Assembly: GCA_030148915.1 (NCBI GenBank)
Contig: JASBSN010000123.1
Location: 1-64,000, forward strand
DNA: 64,000 nucleotides
Source: Thiogranum sp.
Lineage (GTDB): Bacteria; Pseudomonadota; Gammaproteobacteria; DSM-19610
Direction of reading: 5' to 3'
Shown: positions 20,589 to 31,493 of the stretch, piece after piece
How positions within the stretch are numbered: position 1 is the first letter of the stretch
Layout of the letters: each line of letters opens with the position of its first letter
Program-made: the position numbers and the translations under genes
The notes under the pieces: generated by a model
What the model was told of the DNA's origin: nothing
Seen by the model: the letters and a program-made list of their open reading frames with translations, nothing else
Database searches by the model: none

Positions 20589-23347
20589 ATATCGAGCAAA
20601 AGAACACCTTGTTTGTTATATCGCTGGTGCTGGTGGTGCTGCTGTCGGTGGCAGGGGCGACTTTCCTGCTGGTGCGCGATCACGTGGAGTCCAGTATCCA
20701 CGAAGATTTAGAGCGCGCCTATACGGTGTTCGTCCAGGCGCAGAAAAATCGTTTTTCCCAGCTTTCGGCGGCTGCCAGTGCGGCCAGCAATGAGCCGAGC
20801 CTGCTGGCGGCCACGCTGACCGGGGATATTGCCACCATACGCGGTGCGCTCGACGATCTTTATCCGCGGCCGGGCGTAGAGCTACTGGCAGTTTATCTGG
20901 ATGCCGGTCCGGGCGGCGTGGTCGGCACCGGTGATCGTCCGCACTACAGTTCCGCGCAAACCCTGCACTCGCCCGAGCTGCTGGCTTTGGTGCGCGATCT
21001 GGCCGGCGGCGCTCCGGTCGTCTACGGCAATGCCCTGCTGTATGGTAGTTGGCTGCAGCTGGTGGCAATCCCTATCGACAGTCCGTTGGGCGGGCGGCTT
21101 GGTGCACTGTTGGTAGGCAGGCGTTTTACAGCCGCCGATCTTAGCGATCTGCGTAAACTGGTGTACGCCGATATCGCCGTATATAACGGCTCCCAGCTGC
21201 TGGCCAGCAGCATATCCCGTCTGCGGTCATCACAGAGTCTGTTGAGCGCGACGGATAGCGGCGAGAAAAACGCCGTAGTCGATATCGAGGGCGCGCGTTA
21301 CAGCACGCGCAAAGTGCCGGTACTGGAGCGCGTAAACAGCGATAGGAGTTCGGTCACCGTCCTGTTGGCGGCACCGCACCAGCGTTACTGGGAGCCTTAC
21401 AAAATTCTCGGTCGGAACGCGCTGTATTTTTCTGCGCTCATTTTATTGCTGGCGGCGCTAATCGGTATCGGTGTTAGTCGCCGCTCGCTGACGCGCCCGA
21501 TTCAACTGCTGGCCCGCGCGACCAAAGCCATCGCCAACGGCGACATGCACCATCAGGTGAGCGTTGCGCGCACAGACGAACTGGGCCAACTGGGAGCTTC
21601 GTTCAACGCGATGCTTGGCGCCCTGAGTGCATCGCGTTGCGAACTGGAGCGCAGTCGTCAACGCTTCCGCGACTTTGCCGCGAGCTCCTCGGACTGGTTA
21701 TGGGAAACCGACCGTGGCGCGCATTTTACCTTTGTCTCCAGCAGTGTTTCTGAGACCCTGGAGATGCCGGCGGAGAGCTGGCTGGGACGCACTTTGTCCG
21801 AAGTATTCCCCTGCGCGAACCTCGACGAAGTGATGGGTCTGTTACGCCCCGGCGACAGCGCGACGCCGCAAAGTTTCCAGGACGTGGAAATTTGGGTGCA
21901 CGCACCGTCCGGCGTCCAGCATAGCCTGCGGCTGAATGGTGTGCCGGTCTACAGTGATGATCTGTTCAAGGGTTTTCGCGGCACCGTACGCGACATCACC
22001 AAAGTCAAGCACGACGAGCAGCGTATGGTCATTCTGGCCAACCAGGATCACCTGACGGGCCTGTCGAACCGCCGGCGATTCCTGCAGGATCTGAGCCTTG
22101 AGATACGCCGCGTGGAGAGTCAGGGGGAGCATGGTGTACTGCTGTTGTTCGATCTGGATCATCTCAAGCTGGTTAACGATACCACCGGACACGCCGCCGG
22201 GGACCAGATCATCGTGCAGGTGGCCGGACTGCTCAAGCGTGCCTCGGGCGCGCAGGATCTTCTCGCGCGCATCAGCGGCGACGAATTCGCTCTCGCCTAT
22301 AGCGCCGCGGACGAAGCGCAAGGCATGGAGAAAGCCTGCCAGTTGCTGGCACATATCAATGCACTTAAACCGCGCTTCGGCGGGCGTACGCTCAACATCA
22401 CCGCCAGCGTCGGTATGGTCAGCTTCCCGCAGCAGGGCAAGGTGCCGGTAGAGCTTTTAGCCAAAGCCGACGCGGCTATCTGTGCGGCCAAGACCAACGG
22501 GCGCAACCGCGTCCACCGCTATGATGAAACCGACATGATGCGCGAGCGGATGGACAGCCAGCTGGGGTGGAAGGATCGTGTGCTCGAAGCACTGGACAAC
22601 GACGGCCTGGTACTGGCGTTCCAGCCGATCGTCGGCGTCTCCAGTCAGAGTGTGCACCATTTCGAGGTGCTGGTACGCATGCGCGAGTCTCCCGGCCTAC
22701 TGATCGGTCCCGGCAAGTTTATTCCCGCCGCCGAGCACTTCGGGCTGATCCAGCGAGTCGACCGTCACATTGTCGCCAAGGCGATCCGGTACCTAGCCAA
22801 GTTGCCGGTGGGTATGACCTGCGTCGGTTTCTCCATCAATCTGTCCGGCCTGTCGGTCGGCAGTGCGGACATGTATGAACTGATCGAACGTGAGGTGCGC
22901 GACTCGGGTATCGCGCCGGCGCGCATCACCTTCGAGATTACCGAAACGGCGGCGTGTGAGCAGCTCAATAATGCGCTGGAATTCATCCAGAAGGTGCGTC
23001 GCCTGGGTTGCCATGTGTCGCTGGATGATTTCGGCGTCGGCTTTTCTTCGTTTTCCTATCTCAAGCACCTGCACGCCGACACCATCAAGATAGACGGCAG
23101 CTTTATTCGCGAGATACACCACAACAAGGCCGACCAGCTGTTCGTCAAAGCGCTGGTCGATGTGGCGCGCGGCATGGGCATGCGCACCATCGCCGAGTTT
23201 GTCGAAAATGAACAGGTTTATCAGCGCGTGCGCGCGCTCGGCGTTGACTACGTGCAGGGCTATTATCTGGGTAAACCGGAGCTCGATTTGCGCAGCCGCG
23301 TATTGCGCGAGACGGCCTGCCGAAAGCCGCGCGAGTCAGTCGCCTGA
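20585..23347 (+). CDS. Membrane sensor with periplasmic domain, HAMP, PAS, GGDEF and EAL domains
   Basis: Two TM segments, [17 protein letters not shown]...[18 protein letters not shown]...[29 protein letters not shown]; 4-bp overlap with the cupredoxin gene. Confidence 0.93.
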   Translation: MNIEQKNTLFVISLVLVVLLSVAGATFLLVRDHVESSIHEDLERAYTVFVQAQKNRFSQLSAAASAASNEPSLLAATLTGDIATIRGALDDLYPRPGVELLAVYLDAGPGGVVGTGDRPHYSSAQTLHSPELLALVRDLAGGAPVVYGNALLYGSWLQLVAIPIDSPLGGRLGALLVGRRFTAADLSDLRKLVYADIAVYNGSQLLASSISRLRSSQSLLSATDSGEKNAVVDIEGARYSTRKVPVLERVNSDRSSVTVLLAAPHQRYWEPYKILGRNALYFSALILLLAALIGIGVSRRSLTRPIQLLARATKAIANGDMHHQVSVARTDELGQLGASFNAMLGALSASRCELERSRQRFRDFAASSSDWLWETDRGAHFTFVSSSVSETLEMPAESWLGRTLSEVFPCANLDEVMGLLRPGDSATPQSFQDVEIWVHAPSGVQHSLRLNGVPVYSDDLFKGFRGTVRDITKVKHDEQRMVILANQDHLTGLSNRRRFLQDLSLEIRRVESQGEHGVLLLFDLDHLKLVNDTTGHAAGDQIIVQVAGLLKRASGAQDLLARISGDEFALAYSAADEAQGMEKACQLLAHINALKPRFGGRTLNITASVGMVSFPQQGKVPVELLAKADAAICAAKTNGRNRVHRYDETDMMRERMDSQLGWKDRVLEALDNDGLVLAFQPIVGVSSQSVHHFEVLVRMRESPGLLIGPGKFIPAAEHFGLIQRVDRHIVAKAIRYLAKLPVGMTCVGFSINLSGLSVGSADMYELIEREVRDSGIAPARITFEITETAACEQLNNALEFIQKVRRLGCHVSLDDFGVGFSSFSYLKHLHADTIKIDGSFIREIHHNKADQLFVKALVDVARGMGMRTIAEFVENEQVYQRVRALGVDYVQGYYLGKPELDLRSRVLRETACRKPRESVA

Positions 23348-24775
23348 GCCCGCCAGCGGGGCTTCACCGCCGTGAGTGTCAGCCACTTCAAGTCGTTTTC
23401 GTGCCCGCGCACACGCCGCTCTGACCTGGGCGGGCGCAGTGGCGCCGAAATGATCGCGAGCCCTGACCGAGCCCTCCGGGGTGAGCAAATCGAATACGTC
23501 CTCGGCAATGTGCGGCGACAGCGACTGCAGCTCGGCCAGCGTCAGCTCGGCAAGTTCGCGCTGGGTGTCGATCGCCAGACGCACAGCCGAACCGACGATC
23601 TCATGGGCGTCGCGGAAAGCCACTCCCTGGCGCACAAGGTAATCGGCCAGATCGGTGGCCGTAGAGTAACCGCTGGCGGCCGCGCTAAGCAGCTTGTCGC
23701 TGCGCACCTCCACGGCTGGTACCATATCGGCGAAAGCGCGCAGGCAGCCCAACAGCGTATCCACCGTATCGAACAGCGGCTCTTTGTCTTCCTGGTTGTC
23801 TTTATTGTACGCCAGCGGCTGGCCCTTCATCAGCGTCAGCAGTCCCATCAGATGACCGACCACGCGACCGGTTTTGCCGCGCACCAGCTCCGGCACATCG
23901 GGGTTTTTTTTCTGCGGCATGATGCTGGAACCGGTGCAGAAGCGATCCGGCAGGTCGATGAAGCCGAATTGCGCCGAGGCCCACAGAATCAGTTCCTCGG
24001 AAAAGCGCGACAGGTGCACCTGAATGAGCGCGGCGCAACTGCAGAACTCGATCACGAAGTCGCGGTCGCTGACCGCGTCCAGAGAATTTTCTGCCGGCCG
24101 GTCGAAAGCCAACAGCTCGGCCGTGTAGTGCCGGTCGACGGGGAAGGTGGTGCCGGCCAGCGCCGCCGCGCCGAGCGGCATGACGTTGACGCGCTTGCGG
24201 CAATCGATCAGGCGTTCTCTGTCGCGCTGCAGATTTTCAAACCAGGCCAGCATGTGGTGGCCGAACGTCACCGGCATGGCCACCTGCAAATGCGTGAAGC
24301 CGGGCATAATGGTTGCCGCCTCGCGTTCGGCCAGCGCCACGAGGCCCTGTTGCAGGCGCCTCAGTTCGGCGCAGGCGTTGTCGATTTGTTCGCGCAGGTA
24401 GAGACGCAGATCGGTCGCAACCTGGTCATTGCGCGAGCGCCCGGTGTGCAGTTTCTTGCCAGCCTCGCCGATCAGCGCGGTCAGGCGCGACTCTATATTC
24501 ATGTGCACGTCTTCGAGCGCGATCGACCAGTCGAACTCGCCGCGCGCGGCGGCCTGTTCGATCTGTTCCAGTCCGCCGAGGATGGCGTCGCACTCGGCTG
24601 GGGTGATCACCTTTACATGTGCCAGCATGCGCGCGTGCGCCCGCGAGCCGGCGATATCGTACGGATACAGGCGCTGGTCGAAGTTCACCGAGGCGGTAAA
24701 TGCCTCGACAAAGGCATCGGTGGACTCGGTGAAACGCCCGCCCCAGGGTTTGTCTGTCGTCGGCTTGTCGGTCAT
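23336..24775 (-). CDS. argH: Argininosuccinate lyase
   Basis: [42 protein letters not shown]...[20 protein letters not shown]. Confidence 0.98.
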   Translation of the reverse strand: MTDKPTTDKPWGGRFTESTDAFVEAFTASVNFDQRLYPYDIAGSRAHARMLAHVKVITPAECDAILGGLEQIEQAAARGEFDWSIALEDVHMNIESRLTALIGEAGKKLHTGRSRNDQVATDLRLYLREQIDNACAELRRLQQGLVALAEREAATIMPGFTHLQVAMPVTFGHHMLAWFENLQRDRERLIDCRKRVNVMPLGAAALAGTTFPVDRHYTAELLAFDRPAENSLDAVSDRDFVIEFCSCAALIQVHLSRFSEELILWASAQFGFIDLPDRFCTGSSIMPQKKNPDVPELVRGKTGRVVGHLMGLLTLMKGQPLAYNKDNQEDKEPLFDTVDTLLGCLRAFADMVPAVEVRSDKLLSAAASGYSTATDLADYLVRQGVAFRDAHEIVGSAVRLAIDTQRELAELTLAELQSLSPHIAEDVFDLLTPEGSVRARDHFGATAPAQVRAACARARKRLEVADTHGGEAPLAGSGD

Positions 24776-24890
24776 GGCGTTGCCGGTTGTGGATTAATCC
24801 GCCGCAGTATACCTGAAAGTCCCGAAAATCTTGGCCGATATGCTGAAAATCAGTGCCCGCAGCCGAGGTACAGCATCGACAGGCAAGGCT

Positions 24891-25949
24891 ATGCGTAAGG
24901 CGACCGACAGGTATCAGCTCGATCCCCGGCAGGACGCCCTGTTCCTGCCCAGCTTCTGTGAGATTCGTCTGGTATTTGCCGTGGTGGTAATCGCCGAACT
25001 GCTGGCTTTCGTGCTGGTACTGGCCGGCGATGCCCGCGATCCCTGGAGCGAGCTTGGCCTCACCTCGCTGTTCTTGCAGTGGATCGCGCTGAGCAGCGCG
25101 GCGATTCTGTGTCTGGCCCGGCCCCTGCTGGCCCGGGTCAGTAACAGCGCAGCGGCCCTGACTGCTTATCTGCTGTTGCTGCTGACGACTGCGCTGGTCA
25201 GTGAACTCGGCTACCGGCTTGGCGATTTGCTCCAGCGCGGCTCCAGTGCCGAACACGCCGGCTTTTTGTTTCGCAATCTCGCCATCAGCGTCATCCTCAG
25301 TGCGCTGGTGCTGCGCTATCTTTATGTACGCCATCAGTGGGGGCAGCAGATGGAGGCCGAAGCGCAAGCCAGGGTGCAGGCATTGCAGGCGCGTATCCGG
25401 CCGCATTTCCTCTTCAACAGTCTAAATAGTATTGCCGCGCTGACGCGCACTGACGCCCAGCGCGCCGAGCTGGCGGTACAGGACCTGGCGGACTTGTTCC
25501 GGGTGTCCCTGTGCGAGGCCAGTGAGCGGGTTACCCTCGAACAGGAGCTGGAGGTGGCCGAGCGCTATCTGCGCCTGGAGTCGCTGCGCCTGGGCGAGCG
25601 CCTGCAAGTCGATTGGGCGATCGATCGTTTGCCGCGCAAGCGCCTGGTGCCGTCGCTTATTTTACAGCCGCTACTGGAGAACGCCGTCTATCACGGTATC
25701 GAGCCGCTGCCCGCCGGAGGGCGGATCAGCGTGGCGGGGAACGCCGAGGGTCACCGGATCAGCATCTGCATCCGCAACCCGCGTGGTCCGGCAGGCGCTG
25801 CGGAGCATCGCGCCGGTCATCAGATCGCCCTGGAGAACATCCGCCTGCGTCTGCAGCTGGCGTTCGGCGCGCAGGCCGGCGTGGCCTTGCGGGAGATCGC
25901 CGACGGATTTGAAACGACGCTGTATTTTCCACGGGAGAAGCTGCGATGA
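24891..25949 (+). CDS. algZ: LytS/AlgZ-type sensor histidine kinase (start may be 24831)
   Basis: RIRPHFLFNSLNSIAALTRTD...PSLILQPLLENAVYHGIEPL; followed by a LytTR regulator and hemC as in the Pseudomonas algZ-algR-hemC order. Confidence 0.9.
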   Translation: MRKATDRYQLDPRQDALFLPSFCEIRLVFAVVVIAELLAFVLVLAGDARDPWSELGLTSLFLQWIALSSAAILCLARPLLARVSNSAAALTAYLLLLLTTALVSELGYRLGDLLQRGSSAEHAGFLFRNLAISVILSALVLRYLYVRHQWGQQMEAEAQARVQALQARIRPHFLFNSLNSIAALTRTDAQRAELAVQDLADLFRVSLCEASERVTLEQELEVAERYLRLESLRLGERLQVDWAIDRLPRKRLVPSLILQPLLENAVYHGIEPLPAGGRISVAGNAEGHRISICIRNPRGPAGAAEHRAGHQIALENIRLRLQLAFGAQAGVALREIADGFETTLYFPREKLR

Positions 25950-26683
25950 AATGCCTGGTGGTAGACGACGAACCGCTGGCGCGTGAGCGTCTGGTGCGCA
26001 TTGTGCACAGCTGCGAAGGCTGGCGGGTCTGCGGCGAAGCGGCCAACGGGGAACAGGGCTTGCATCAGGTTGAGCGACTGCAACCCGATGTGGTGTTGCT
26101 GGATATTCGCATGCCGGGCATGGACGGGCTGGAAATGGCGCGTCACATGCTCAACCTGGATGCCGCTCCGGCGGTGATTTTTACCACCGCGTTTGGCGAT
26201 CATGCGCTGGCCGCCTTCGATACCCAGGCGGTCGACTACCTGCTCAAGCCGGTGCATCCCGAACGCCTGCAACAGGCGCTGCAAAAAGCGCGTCGCCTGA
26301 GTGGCGTACAGTTACAGCAACTCCAGGCGGCGAACAGTGAGCGTGCCCGCACGCACTTGTGCGCGCGTGTGCGCGGAAACCTTGAGTTGATTCCGATCGC
26401 TGAGGTGGCCTATCTGCAGGCGGACAACAAGTATGTCACGGTCTGCTGCGGCGCCAGGCATATCCTCATTGAGGAATCACTGAAATCGCTGGAGCAGGAA
26501 TTCGCCGACAGTTTTATCCGCGTTCACCGCAACGCATTGGTGGCGGTGAAGGCTATTCGCGGCCTGGACAGGGATGGGCAGGGGCACCACCGTGTGGTGC
26601 TCGAAGGCGTCGATGAGCGTCTTGAGGTCAGCCGGCGCATGCTCGCGCAGGTGCGCCGGCGTATCAAAGTCGGCGCGACCTGA
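25946..26683 (+). CDS. algR: LytTR-family response regulator (AlgR-like)
   Basis: MKCLVVDDEPLARERLVRIV...DVVLLDIRMPGMDG...LytTR ADNKYVTVCCGARHILIEESLKSLEQEF. Confidence 0.93.
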   Translation: MKCLVVDDEPLARERLVRIVHSCEGWRVCGEAANGEQGLHQVERLQPDVVLLDIRMPGMDGLEMARHMLNLDAAPAVIFTTAFGDHALAAFDTQAVDYLLKPVHPERLQQALQKARRLSGVQLQQLQAANSERARTHLCARVRGNLELIPIAEVAYLQADNKYVTVCCGARHILIEESLKSLEQEFADSFIRVHRNALVAVKAIRGLDRDGQGHHRVVLEGVDERLEVSRRMLAQVRRRIKVGAT

Positions 26684-26729
26684 GGGTCGCGCACAGCGCG
26701 ATTTTGGGTTTGGCAAGCCGTTATGCGGC

Positions 26730-27233
26730 TCAGTCGCTGCAGCGCTTCTGTTGACGTAATTTATCGCGTGAGGCCTCCAGCGCCAGGTCGAGATAGCCCC
26801 CGTACATCTCCAGCGTGGTGACGCCCACCATGCGCTCGGTAAGCTCCCTCCCGCCGGCATCGACAAACAGCAGCGTCGGCGTCACCCGTACCCGATAGCG
26901 CTGTGCCAGCTGCGCTGCAGTCAAGTGGTTGTTGCCGTCAAAATCCTTCAACGGCGTCGAACTGTCGAGTAACAACTTGCGCATCAGCACCCGGGCGTCG
27001 TAGTCGCGGTTCAGTAGGGTTGGATTCAGCACTTCGCGTTCCAACAGGTGGCAATAACTGCAATCGGTGTCGGAAAACTCCAACAGCAGGGGCTTGCAGC
27101 CGTCCTCGGCTCGGGAGCCATCCGTGTGCAGGTTCTGCGCCAACGGTACCGCCAGGCCGCGTCCGGCCAAGGCTGTCAAAAGCGCCCCCAGTACCGCGCT
27201 CAGGGCTGTCGACTTGCGTCGTTTATGCTTCAC
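26730..27233 (-). CDS. Thioredoxin-fold protein with CSYC motif (SoxW-like)
   Basis: Signal peptide; [22 protein letters not shown]...[18 protein letters not shown]. Confidence 0.85.
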   Translation of the reverse strand: MKHKRRKSTALSAVLGALLTALAGRGLAVPLAQNLHTDGSRAEDGCKPLLLEFSDTDCSYCHLLEREVLNPTLLNRDYDARVLMRKLLLDSSTPLKDFDGNNHLTAAQLAQRYRVRVTPTLLFVDAGGRELTERMVGVTTLEMYGGYLDLALEASRDKLRQQKRCSD

Positions 27234-27278
27234 TCGCTATGCTCCCCGCTGTTTAAACGCCGGACTGCAAAAACCCCC

Positions 27279-28217
27279 ATGAGCCGATCCAGCCTACGTA
27301 TTGCCACCCGCAAGAGCCCCTTGGCGCTGTGGCAGGCCCGATATGTGCGTGAGGCGCTGCTGGCACGCCACCCCGACCTGGAGGTCGAACTCCTTACTAT
27401 GACCACCCAGGGCGACAAAATACTCGATACCCCGCTGGCCAAGGTCGGCGGCAAGGGTTTGTTCGTCAAAGAACTGGAAATGGGCATGCTCGAAGGACGC
27501 GCCGACCTTGCCGTGCATTCCATGAAAGATGTTCCGGTTGATTTTCCTCCAGGGCTTGGCTTGGCCGCGATTCTGCCTCGCGAGGATCCACGGGATGCAT
27601 TGATTTCCAATAATTTTACCAGTATCGACCAACTTCCCCAGGGTGCCCGTGTGGGTACCTCGAGTCTGCGCCGCCAGTGCCAGCTGCGCGCCCGCCGGCC
27701 GGATTTGCGGGTGCTGGACCTGCGCGGCAACGTCAACACCCGCTTGCAGAAGCTCGATGACGGCGACTATGAGGCCATCCTCCTGGCGGCGGCGGGTGTG
27801 CGCCGCATGGGCTGGGAATCGCGACTGACCGAGTTGCTGGCGCCGGAACAGTTTGTGCCTGCCATCGGCCAGGGTGCGATCGGTATCGAGATTCGCCTCG
27901 ACGACACCGCCACGCGGGAACGGGTGGCGCCGCTTAATGATGCCGATACAGCCACGCGTGTTGCAGCAGAACGCGCGCTGAACGAGGCCCTGCAGGGGGG
28001 GTGCCAGGTACCGATCGCCGGCTACGCGGAACTGGGTCATGGCGTCATTGTGTTGCGGGCGCTGGTGGGGCGCCCGGACGGCAGCGAGCTGGTGCAGGGC
28101 GTTATCAGCGGAAAACCAGAAGATGCGATCGAACTCGGTCAGGTGCTGGCGGACGATCTGTTGTCACGCGGCGCTGGTGAAATTCTCGCCGCAGTTTACG
28201 GGGACGAGCCGGGATGA
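27279..28217 (+). CDS. hemC: Hydroxymethylbilane synthase
   Basis: [24 protein letters not shown]...[31 protein letters not shown]. Confidence 0.98.
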   Translation: MSRSSLRIATRKSPLALWQARYVREALLARHPDLEVELLTMTTQGDKILDTPLAKVGGKGLFVKELEMGMLEGRADLAVHSMKDVPVDFPPGLGLAAILPREDPRDALISNNFTSIDQLPQGARVGTSSLRRQCQLRARRPDLRVLDLRGNVNTRLQKLDDGDYEAILLAAAGVRRMGWESRLTELLAPEQFVPAIGQGAIGIEIRLDDTATRERVAPLNDADTATRVAAERALNEALQGGCQVPIAGYAELGHGVIVLRALVGRPDGSELVQGVISGKPEDAIELGQVLADDLLSRGAGEILAAVYGDEPG

Positions 28218-28999
28218 ACGCAGCCGGGTCGCTGGCCGGGCTGGGCGTACTGGTAACCCGCCCGGTTCATCAGGCCCAGGGGTTGTGCCGGCTGATCGAG
28301 CAGCAGGGCGCACGGGCTTTCCCCTTCCCGGTGCTGGAAATTCTGCCACCGAGTGAGCCGGCAGCGCTGCAGGCGGCGGCACAGCGGCTGGAAGACTACA
28401 ATTGGGCGATTTTCATCAGCGCCAATGCCATAGAGCAGGCGTTGCCGGTGATTCTCGCCGCCCGCGACTGGCCGGGCAGTACCCAGATTGCGGTTATCGG
28501 GCAGAGTTCCGCGCAGGCCCTGGAGCGCCACGGATTGCAGGCCGATCTGTGCCCGAGCCACCAATTCGACAGCGAGGGGTTGCTGGCCCTGCCGCGCCTG
28601 CAACAGGTCGGCGGTTCGCGCATTGTCATCTTCCGCGGCAACGGCGGTCGTGGCAAGTTGGCGCAAACCCTGCGTGAACGAGGTGCGCAGGTTGACTATG
28701 TAGAAGCTTACCGGCGCGCCAGGCCAGAGGCCGACTTCACCCCGATCCTGGCTCCCTGGCGCGCCGGCGCAATCGATATCGCCGTAGTCAACAGCGCTGA
28801 AAGCCTGCATAACCTGGTCGCGATGGTGGGGAGGCAAGGTGGCGCATTATTGCGCCGCACCCCCTTGTTGGTGGTCAGTGAGCGCCTGGTGGCGCAGGCG
28901 CAGACGCTGGGGTTCGAGCGCCCGCCGGTAGTCGCCGCCAGCGCCACGGACGCGGCGGTGCTCGAAGCGCTGCTGGCGTGGCAAAAGGCGCGCCATTAG
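28214..28999 (+). CDS. hemD: Uroporphyrinogen-III synthase
   Basis: [35 protein letters not shown]; 4-bp overlap with hemC. Confidence 0.95.
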   Translation: MNAAGSLAGLGVLVTRPVHQAQGLCRLIEQQGARAFPFPVLEILPPSEPAALQAAAQRLEDYNWAIFISANAIEQALPVILAARDWPGSTQIAVIGQSSAQALERHGLQADLCPSHQFDSEGLLALPRLQQVGGSRIVIFRGNGGRGKLAQTLRERGAQVDYVEAYRRARPEADFTPILAPWRAGAIDIAVVNSAESLHNLVAMVGRQGGALLRRTPLLVVSERLVAQAQTLGFERPPVVAASATDAAVLEALLAWQKARH

Positions 29000-29046
29000 C
29001 TCACCGTCGCGCAGGGCAGGCGTTGAGCATAAAAATCGGCTAGCAT

Positions 29047-30246
29047 GTGCACATGACTGAACCTAATTCCCCTACTGTGACTGACGAAATGGCGCCTGCC
29101 CCCGCGCCGGACCAGCCGACAGCAGCACCGCAAAGGCGCTCGCGCTCCGCGGCTATCGCCCTGATGATTGCGCTGCTGGCTCTGTTGCTGGCCGTAGGGC
29201 TCGGCGTCGCCACCTACTTTATCTGGTATCAGGTGCAGCAGCAGGGCGACGAGCAGGCCGGTATCGAGACCGGGCTGAGCGATCGTCTTCAGCCGCTGCG
29301 GACCTCCACGGATGCGCTCGGCAAACAGCTGCAACAGAAAGCCAGTGCCCTGGAGCATCGCATCGACGGTTTCGACCAAGAGCAGCGGGCCCTCGCGCAG
29401 CGCCTGAGCGTACTCTCGGCGGTGATCGGTCGCAGCGAAACCGGCTGGTCGCTGGCGGAAGTCGAGTATCTGTTGCGTGTTGCCAATCAGCGCCTGCAGT
29501 TGCAGCATGACCCGCGGACTGCGTTACAGGCGTTGCGTGCGGCCGATGAGCGCCTGCGCGACCTCACCGACCCCCATTACCAGGGTGTACGTGAACAGAT
29601 CGCCAACGACATCAATGCCATCAACGCGGTGCCGGCGGTCGACGTGGACGGGCTTGCCGCCACGCTGAGCGCGGCGATAAAGCAAGTCGAGCAGCTGCCG
29701 TTGGTAGGGAGCCACTATCGCCCGGCAAGCAAGAGCGACGGCGAGACAGGCGACAGCGTTAAGCCGGCCGGCCGAATCGCCGAGCTGGGCAAGGTGGTGT
29801 GGGCGTCGTTGTCGAAACTGTTCCGCTTACGCGAGCACGATCAACCGGTCCGGCCTATGTTAGCGCCGGAGCGGGAGTACTTCCTGCGCGAAAATCTGCA
29901 GTTGCAGCTGGCTGCGGCGCGCCTGGCCTTGTTGCGCGAAGACCGTGCCCAGTACCGCTTGGCGCTGCAAACCGCGCAGGACTGGTTGAAACAGTATTTT
30001 GACCCGCAGGCGCCGGGGGTGCAGCAACAGATCGATCGGCTGCAGGAAATTGCCGCAGTGGATATCTCGCCGTCGTTGCCGGACGTCTCCGCCTCGCTGC
30101 GCCTATTGCGCCAGCAGATGCAACTCAGCGCGCAAGCCCCAGTGCTGCCGGTAGTGCCTGACGAGCCCGCGCAGGATTCACAGGATTCACAGGATTCACA
30201 GGAGCCGTCGGGCAATAAGGCCGGAGACGGAGAACCAGCGCTGTGA
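29047..30246 (+). CDS. hemX: HemX family protein
   Basis: N-terminal TM, coiled coil, WSLAEVEYLLRVANQRLQLQHD; between hemD and hemY. Confidence 0.94.
   Translation: MHMTEPNSPTVTDEMAPAPAPDQPTAAPQRRSRSAAIALMIALLALLLAVGLGVATYFIWYQVQQQGDEQAGIETGLSDRLQPLRTSTDALGKQLQQKASALEHRIDGFDQEQRALAQRLSVLSAVIGRSETGWSLAEVEYLLRVANQRLQLQHDPRTALQALRAADERLRDLTDPHYQGVREQIANDINAINAVPAVDVDGLAATLSAAIKQVEQLPLVGSHYRPASKSDGETGDSVKPAGRIAELGKVVWASLSKLFRLREHDQPVRPMLAPEREYFLRENLQLQLAAARLALLREDRAQYRLALQTAQDWLKQYFDPQAPGVQQQIDRLQEIAAVDISPSLPDVSASLRLLRQQMQLSAQAPVLPVVPDEPAQDSQDSQDSQEPSGNKAGDGEPAL
30172..30201 (+). repeat. 9-bp tandem repeat (CAGGATTCA)x3 plus CAG, encoding QDSQDSQDSQ in the HemX tail
   Basis: Perfect units at 30172, 30181 and 30190. 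Confidence 0.9.
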
Positions 30247-31493
30247 AATGGTTGCTGATCGCGCTGCTGGCTCTGGTCGGCTCGGTGGCCGTGGCGATAG
30301 TGGCGCTGCCGGATCCCGGCTACGTGCTGCTCGCCTACGGTAACTACAGTGTGGAAACCTCGCTGCTGGTGTTGGCGGCGGTGCTGGTGCTCATGTACGT
30401 GGGGGTGCGGCTTCTGGCGGGTTTGTGGCGCGTGCCCGCACAGCTGGACAATTGGAGTCAGCGGCGCCGTGATCGGCGCCTGCAGCGCTGGTACGACGAC
30501 GCTGTCCGCGCGTTGGCGGAAGGGCGGGCGGAGCGGGCCGAGCGCTGGCTGTCCAGGTTACTGAAATCACAGTCTGCAGCGCCGTTGCAGGCCTATCTGG
30601 CCGCCGCGCAGGCTGCCAGTCAGCGTGGTGACGGCCGCACTCGTGACCGTTACCTGCAACTGGCGCTGCAGCGCCAGCCTGAATCCGAAGCCACTATCCT
30701 GATCCAGCAGGCGGAGCTGCAGTTGTCTGCGGCGCAAACCGACCAGGCGCAGACCACGCTTGCCCGGGCGCACAAGCTGTTACCGCAGAACGCGCGCGTA
30801 TTGCGACTGCAGATGCAGCTATACCTGCAGCAGCGCGACTGGGCGCGGCTGCGGGACCTGTTGCCGGAGCTGCGCCGCAGCCGGGTACTGGCGCAGGCCG
30901 ATTGGCAGAAACTGGCGATACAGGTGTACCGGGAACAATTGCTGGGGCTTTCCTCAGCCGCCGACCTGGCAGATCTGAGCAGCAGCTGGAAGCAGCTGCC
31001 CTCCCCGGTGCAGGAGGATCAGGGCCTGCTGGCGGTGTATATCGAACAACTGTTACGCCTGGGCGCGCACCAGCAAGCCGGCAAATTGGTACGCCAGCAA
31101 CTACGCCGGTTCTGGGACCCGCGACTGGTGTATCTGTTCGGGGATATCCGTGAAACCGATGTGGTGGCACAACTCTCGCAAGCCGAGCGCTGGTTGGAAA
31201 AACACCCCGGTGACGCGGTGCTGCTGTTGTCGCTGGGCAAAATAAGTTTGCGCAACCGCCTGTGGGGTAAGGCACGCAGCTATCTGGAGGACAGTATCAG
31301 CCGGCAGCCGATGGCCGAGACCTATCAGTTCCTGGCCACCTTACTGGAGCAGTTGGACGAGGCGGAGGCGGCCGCCGAGTGTTATCGCAAGGGCTTGGCT
31401 CTGAACGTACTGCCGCAGGCAACGGGATCGCTAGCGAGTCTTGACAGCAGCGCTGATGACAGCGCTACCCTGCCGGTCAGCCGTTCCGCTTGA
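30243..31493 (+). CDS. hemY: HemY, TPR-containing heme biosynthesis-associated protein
   Basis: MKWLLIALLALVGSVAVAIVALPDPGYVLLAYGNYSVETSLLV; TPR region. Confidence 0.95.
   Translation: MKWLLIALLALVGSVAVAIVALPDPGYVLLAYGNYSVETSLLVLAAVLVLMYVGVRLLAGLWRVPAQLDNWSQRRRDRRLQRWYDDAVRALAEGRAERAERWLSRLLKSQSAAPLQAYLAAAQAASQRGDGRTRDRYLQLALQRQPESEATILIQQAELQLSAAQTDQAQTTLARAHKLLPQNARVLRLQMQLYLQQRDWARLRDLLPELRRSRVLAQADWQKLAIQVYREQLLGLSSAADLADLSSSWKQLPSPVQEDQGLLAVYIEQLLRLGAHQQAGKLVRQQLRRFWDPRLVYLFGDIRETDVVAQLSQAERWLEKHPGDAVLLLSLGKISLRNRLWGKARSYLEDSISRQPMAETYQFLATLLEQLDEAEAAAECYRKGLALNVLPQATGSLASLDSSADDSATLPVSRSA

Noticed and set aside
20585-23347. EAL and GGDEF signature variants (EVL, SGDEF) as possible degeneracy
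   Set aside because: These variants are common in active enzymes and the other catalytic motifs are present, so inactivity is not claimed
23372-24898. 508-aa ORF on + strand opposite argH
   Set aside because: Mirror of the argH codon structure; no domain recognised
26673-26692. Hairpin GCGCGACC-TGAG-GGTCGCGC at the algR stop
   Set aside because: Stem overlaps coding sequence and the T run is displaced by 8 nt; not called as a terminator
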